A stretch of DNA of 17,298 bases, from NCBI GenBank assembly GCA_035623255.1, contig DASPTU010000074.1, positions 1-17,298 on the forward strand. The letters run 5' to 3'. The position numbers were made by a program, and so were the translations under genes. The stretch comes from JAFAGX01 sp035623255 (GTDB taxonomy: Bacteria; Acidobacteriota; Terriglobia; Terriglobales; Acidobacteriaceae). Positions 14,930 through 17,298 of the stretch are shown piece after piece (the first letter of the stretch is position 1; every line of letters starts with the position of its first letter). The notes beneath the pieces are model-generated. The model saw only the letters and a program-made list of their open reading frames with translations, was not told where the DNA came from and made no database searches.

Positions 14930-16297
14930 TCACGGCAAATCTTGCGCTTTCTGCAAATCCTCGGACGAGTTTCTTGGTAGACAAAAAGAAACGCCGCGTG
15001 GAATCAGCCGGTTTTCGTATGCCTGTCGTTCGAGGCCCTCGCGGAAATCGGGATGGGCGAGTGCAATTATCGCTTTAGCCCGTTCCGCTACACACTTTCC
15101 CTTCAAATTGGCCATGCCGAACTCGGTGACCACGTACATCACATCCGAGCGCGGAGTTGTCACTATATTGCCGGGCGTTAAAGTCAACACGATGCGGCTT
15201 CGGCGCTCACCTCGCTTCTCGTAAGTTGAAGAAAGACAGATGAACGATTTGCCTTGCTTGGACGCATACGCGCCGCGCACGAATTGCAGTTGTCCTCCTG
15301 TGCCGCTGATGTGGCGATGGCCGTCGGACTCTGACGCCGCCTGGCCTTGCAGATCAATCTGTGTGGTGTTGTTGATCGACACTACCTTGTCGTTTTGCAT
15401 GATGATGTGCGGCGAGTTCGTATAATCCACCTGTTGGCAGTACAAGTGCGGGTTACGGTTGGCCGTGGCATAGAGGGCTAGCGATCCCAGCGCAAAGGTA
15501 TAAACCACTTTGCCTGGATCAAGCGTCTTCCGCAATCCAGTCACTCTGCCTGAACGATAAAGCAGGCCAAGGCCATCGGTCAGCATCTCGGTATGGATTC
15601 CCAAATCCTTCACTCCGCTTTCCAGCAACAAGGAGCATACGGCGTTGGGCATACCGCCGATTCCAATCTGAAGACAGGAGCCATCCTCAACTTCCGCAGC
15701 AATGCGTCGCGCGACCATGCGGTCAATATCACTGGGCTCCGGATTGGGTAACTCCGCGCACGACCGGTGATCGCCCTCAATGATGAAATCGACCTCGCTC
15801 ACGTGCACGCCGTTGTCTTTGCCAAAGACGTAGGGCATCTCACGATTGATCTCGAGGATTACCAACTTCGCACGTTCGATCACCGCCCGCTGCCAAAGAT
15901 TCGTCGGGCCAAAGTTAAAGTAGCCGCCGTCGTCCATCGGGCACGTCTTGAAAATGGCGATGTCAACAGGATCAAGGAAACGCCGGTAATAATCCGGTAC
16001 TTCTCCCAGATTCAGGGGCGAGTAGTTGCAACGGCCGACGTCGTGCTTCCGGCGTTCATACGCCGAAAAATGCCAACTGAAAAGGTGAAAATGCTCGCCT
16101 TCAGGATCCTCTTCGATCACAGCTCGCGGACACATCGAGAGGCATGAGCGGACCTTGACATTCTCCAGTTCGTCCTTCCGTGCAGCCAACGCCTTATCGA
16201 ACACATCGGGCTCGCAAAGGGTCGCGCCGTAGTCCAGCCACATGCCGGATTTGACGAGGCTGGCAGCGTGTTCAGGAGAGATCGTTTCAGCAGGCAT
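14930..16297 (-). CDS. Acetyl-CoA hydrolase/transferase-family CoA-transferase (4-hydroxybutyrate or butyrate type)
   Basis: A 455-residue enzyme that moves CoA between acyl groups, usually with acetate or acetyl-CoA as one partner. Visible features: the glycine-rich segment C-L-Q-I-G-I-G-G-M-P-N-A-V, then G-I-H-T-E-M-L-T-D-G-L (around 233-243), where Glu237 corresponds in position and context to the glutamate that forms the glutamyl-CoA intermediate in clostridial 4-hydroxybutyrate CoA-transferase. The C-terminal T-P-R-S-D-V-M-Y-V-V-T-E-F-G-M-A-N-L-K-G is a strong family signature. Length fits the family (about 430-460). Substrate cannot be told from sequence. Only a modest ribosome site (TAAGG) precedes ATG 16297. 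First gene of a two-gene unit with the ECHDC3-like protein, suggesting catabolism or salvage of a short-chain acyl-CoA. Confidence 0.9.
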   Translation of the reverse strand: MPAETISPEHAASLVKSGMWLDYGATLCEPDVFDKALAARKDELENVKVRSCLSMCPRAVIEEDPEGEHFHLFSWHFSAYERRKHDVGRCNYSPLNLGEVPDYYRRFLDPVDIAIFKTCPMDDGGYFNFGPTNLWQRAVIERAKLVILEINREMPYVFGKDNGVHVSEVDFIIEGDHRSCAELPNPEPSDIDRMVARRIAAEVEDGSCLQIGIGGMPNAVCSLLLESGVKDLGIHTEMLTDGLGLLYRSGRVTGLRKTLDPGKVVYTFALGSLALYATANRNPHLYCQQVDYTNSPHIIMQNDKVVSINNTTQIDLQGQAASESDGHRHISGTGGQLQFVRGAYASKQGKSFICLSSTYEKRGERRSRIVLTLTPGNIVTTPRSDVMYVVTEFGMANLKGKCVAERAKAIIALAHPDFREGLERQAYENRLIPRGVSFCLPRNSSEDLQKAQDLP

Positions 16298-16546
16298 GGC
16301 CTAAGCCTTACCAAGGGGGTAGCGGCCTCAAAGAGTCTATAACGAAATGGGCGAGGATTCATTCCAGTCTGAAAGACCACTGCCGCCTCAATCCGGTTCA
16401 ATAGTCCCATGGGCTTGAGAGAGTTAGGATTGCGGTATTTGACAGTTTCTGTCCAGATTGTCCTTGTTCTTACCATCAGCACATTACAATTTCATTACAG
16501 TTGGCATTGGCTCCGAAGTTCCGGACGTTAAGTGATTTCGTTTCAT
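16298..16546. promoter_or_regulatory. Divergent intergenic region with an 11-base-spaced CATTACA repeat
   Basis: This 249-base gap separates the CoA-transferase (minus) from the right-end gene (plus). On the plus strand there is a perfect TTGACA at 16439-16444, without a good -10 at the usual distance, and a TACAAT at 16485-16490. CATTACA occurs twice, at 16482-16488 and 16493-16499, one helical turn apart, overlapping TACAAT. On the minus strand TTATAG near 16340 is a weak -10 candidate for the CoA-transferase. Confidence 0.35.
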
Positions 16547-17298
16547 ATGGCGGGTATCCGCAGGGCGCCTGTGGACGACTATTCCGGCATGGCTTCAGGC
16601 TCACTAGAACGACTTCTTACTCAACTCGAACGGCACCGCTATCGCTTCGGACGGCGTGCCGCCGCCGGCATTGCGCAACTGTTGTCAGCTCTGGCTAAGC
16701 GACGATTTCCTGATAGCGCTTCTTTGATCCGCCTCCACGAATCCTTGCTGTTCCTGCGTGCGTTTCCCCAGAGTCGAGCGACGGTTCGCGCAGCCGAAAA
16801 ATGGCTCTGCAACTTCCATGCGAGAGTTGAAAAGTTGTGCGCAACCGGGGCGGAAATGGAGGAATTCGATCCTCTGGAGGTTTCGGGCATTGCCGCAACC
16901 AGCATGCAGGACGCTCTCAGTTTCGATGTGGTGCGATGGCTGGTAAAGCAGGTCAATGACGTAAAGATTATTTGGAATGAAGGCGCGGCCGAGCGGGCAC
17001 TGGCCTCAGTTTTGCCCAAGTTCATACCCCTGATCGAGGAGGACGGCCAGGTCGAAGCGGACGTTCCGTGGCAACGGTGGCTGCATGCTGCGAAGGAGCG
17101 GGGCCAAGACTTGCATTGGCTCGTGCAGCAATTGGAGAGGATGTCTATTTCTGATGCCGAGAAGTCTCAACTCTACAACTCGCTCCAGCTGACGGTGCGG
17201 TGGCAACTCAAAGATCTGCGGCTTTCACGAACGCGAAATTGGAAGCCGGTGCGACAGGTTTTCTATCATCATGGCCCACTCATTGGCCGCCGGGAGGT
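16547..17298 (+). CDS. Unrecognised protein, cut by right window edge
   Basis: The frame is open from ATG 16547 to the end of the window (250 codons, no stop); an in-frame TAA at 16529-16531 limits the start to GTG 16532 or ATG 16547. The visible protein is soluble, helical-looking and rich in R, L, A, E and W: M-A-G-I-R-R-A-P-V-D-D-Y near the start, then S-L-I-R-L-H-E-S-L-L-F-L-R-A-F-P (about 60-75), and a basic, Trp-containing R-T-R-N-W-K-P-V-R-Q region near the edge. No signal peptide, no membrane segment, no catalytic motif I can name. Good codon usage and length argue that it is real. No clear ribosome site. Function unknown. Confidence 0.75.
   Translation, partial: MAGIRRAPVDDYSGMASGSLERLLTQLERHRYRFGRRAAAGIAQLLSALAKRRFPDSASLIRLHESLLFLRAFPQSRATVRAAEKWLCNFHARVEKLCATGAEMEEFDPLEVSGIAATSMQDALSFDVVRWLVKQVNDVKIIWNEGAAERALASVLPKFIPLIEEDGQVEADVPWQRWLHAAKERGQDLHWLVQQLERMSISDAEKSQLYNSLQLTVRWQLKDLRLSRTRNWKPVRQVFYHHGPLIGRRE

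Noticed and set aside
1..17298. CRISPR array, tRNA, rRNA, insertion sequence or prophage genes
   Set aside because: No regularly spaced repeats, no cloverleaf-like or rRNA-like stretches, and no transposase or phage motifs were seen on either strand.

Overview
The window reads as a chromosomal segment of a soil-type Acidobacteriota bacterium. This is inferred from a Ser/Thr kinase fused to TolB-like beta-propeller repeats, a secreted protein with a C-x3-GDC motif of a type I associate with that phylum, GC-rich codon use, and the mix of stress and catabolic genes. There is no rRNA, tRNA, CRISPR array, insertion sequence or clear phage gene. Two genes run off the edges: a DHA2-type drug exporter at the left and an unrecognised protein at the right.

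Left part, 1-5045: a 14-helix MFS exporter (minus strand, cut at base 1) is divergent from a membrane-anchored Ser/Thr kinase with an extracytoplasmic propeller. Thirty bases after the kinase lies a K+-channel-like membrane protein whose selectivity filter reads GAAG instead of GYGD. The two are probably co-transcribed.

Oxidative-stress unit, 5046-8054: a PerR/Fur-type repressor and a full-length catalase-peroxidase (katG) sit 48 bases apart. In front is a perfect TTAGAT-ATA-ATCTAA palindrome that overlaps a TATAAT -10 box, so the repressor probably controls itself and katG together. A 14-bp perfect hairpin follows katG.

Middle part, 8055-11723: an integral-membrane acyltransferase of the heparan-alpha-glucosaminide N-acetyltransferase (NagX/DUF5009) type stands alone. 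It is followed by a tight trio: a TPM-domain (YgcG-like) secreted/anchored protein, a nucleotidyltransferase-fold protein whose DxD metal site has become NxN, and LemA.

Right part, 11724-17298: on the minus strand lie small unrecognised ORFs, a secreted 358-residue protein of unknown function, a roughly 600-base gene-poor stretch with two perfect palindromes and a dubious short ORF, and a two-gene acyl-CoA unit (CoA-transferase, then an ECHDC3-like enoyl-CoA hydratase-fold protein lacking both catalytic glutamates). A divergent unrecognised gene runs off the right end.

The strongest candidates for new biology are three enzyme- or channel-like proteins with intact reading frames but altered active sites (channel filter, NxN nucleotidyltransferase, Glu-less hydratase) and a recurring promoter layout in which a TATAAT-like box lies only 11-13 bases before the ATG.
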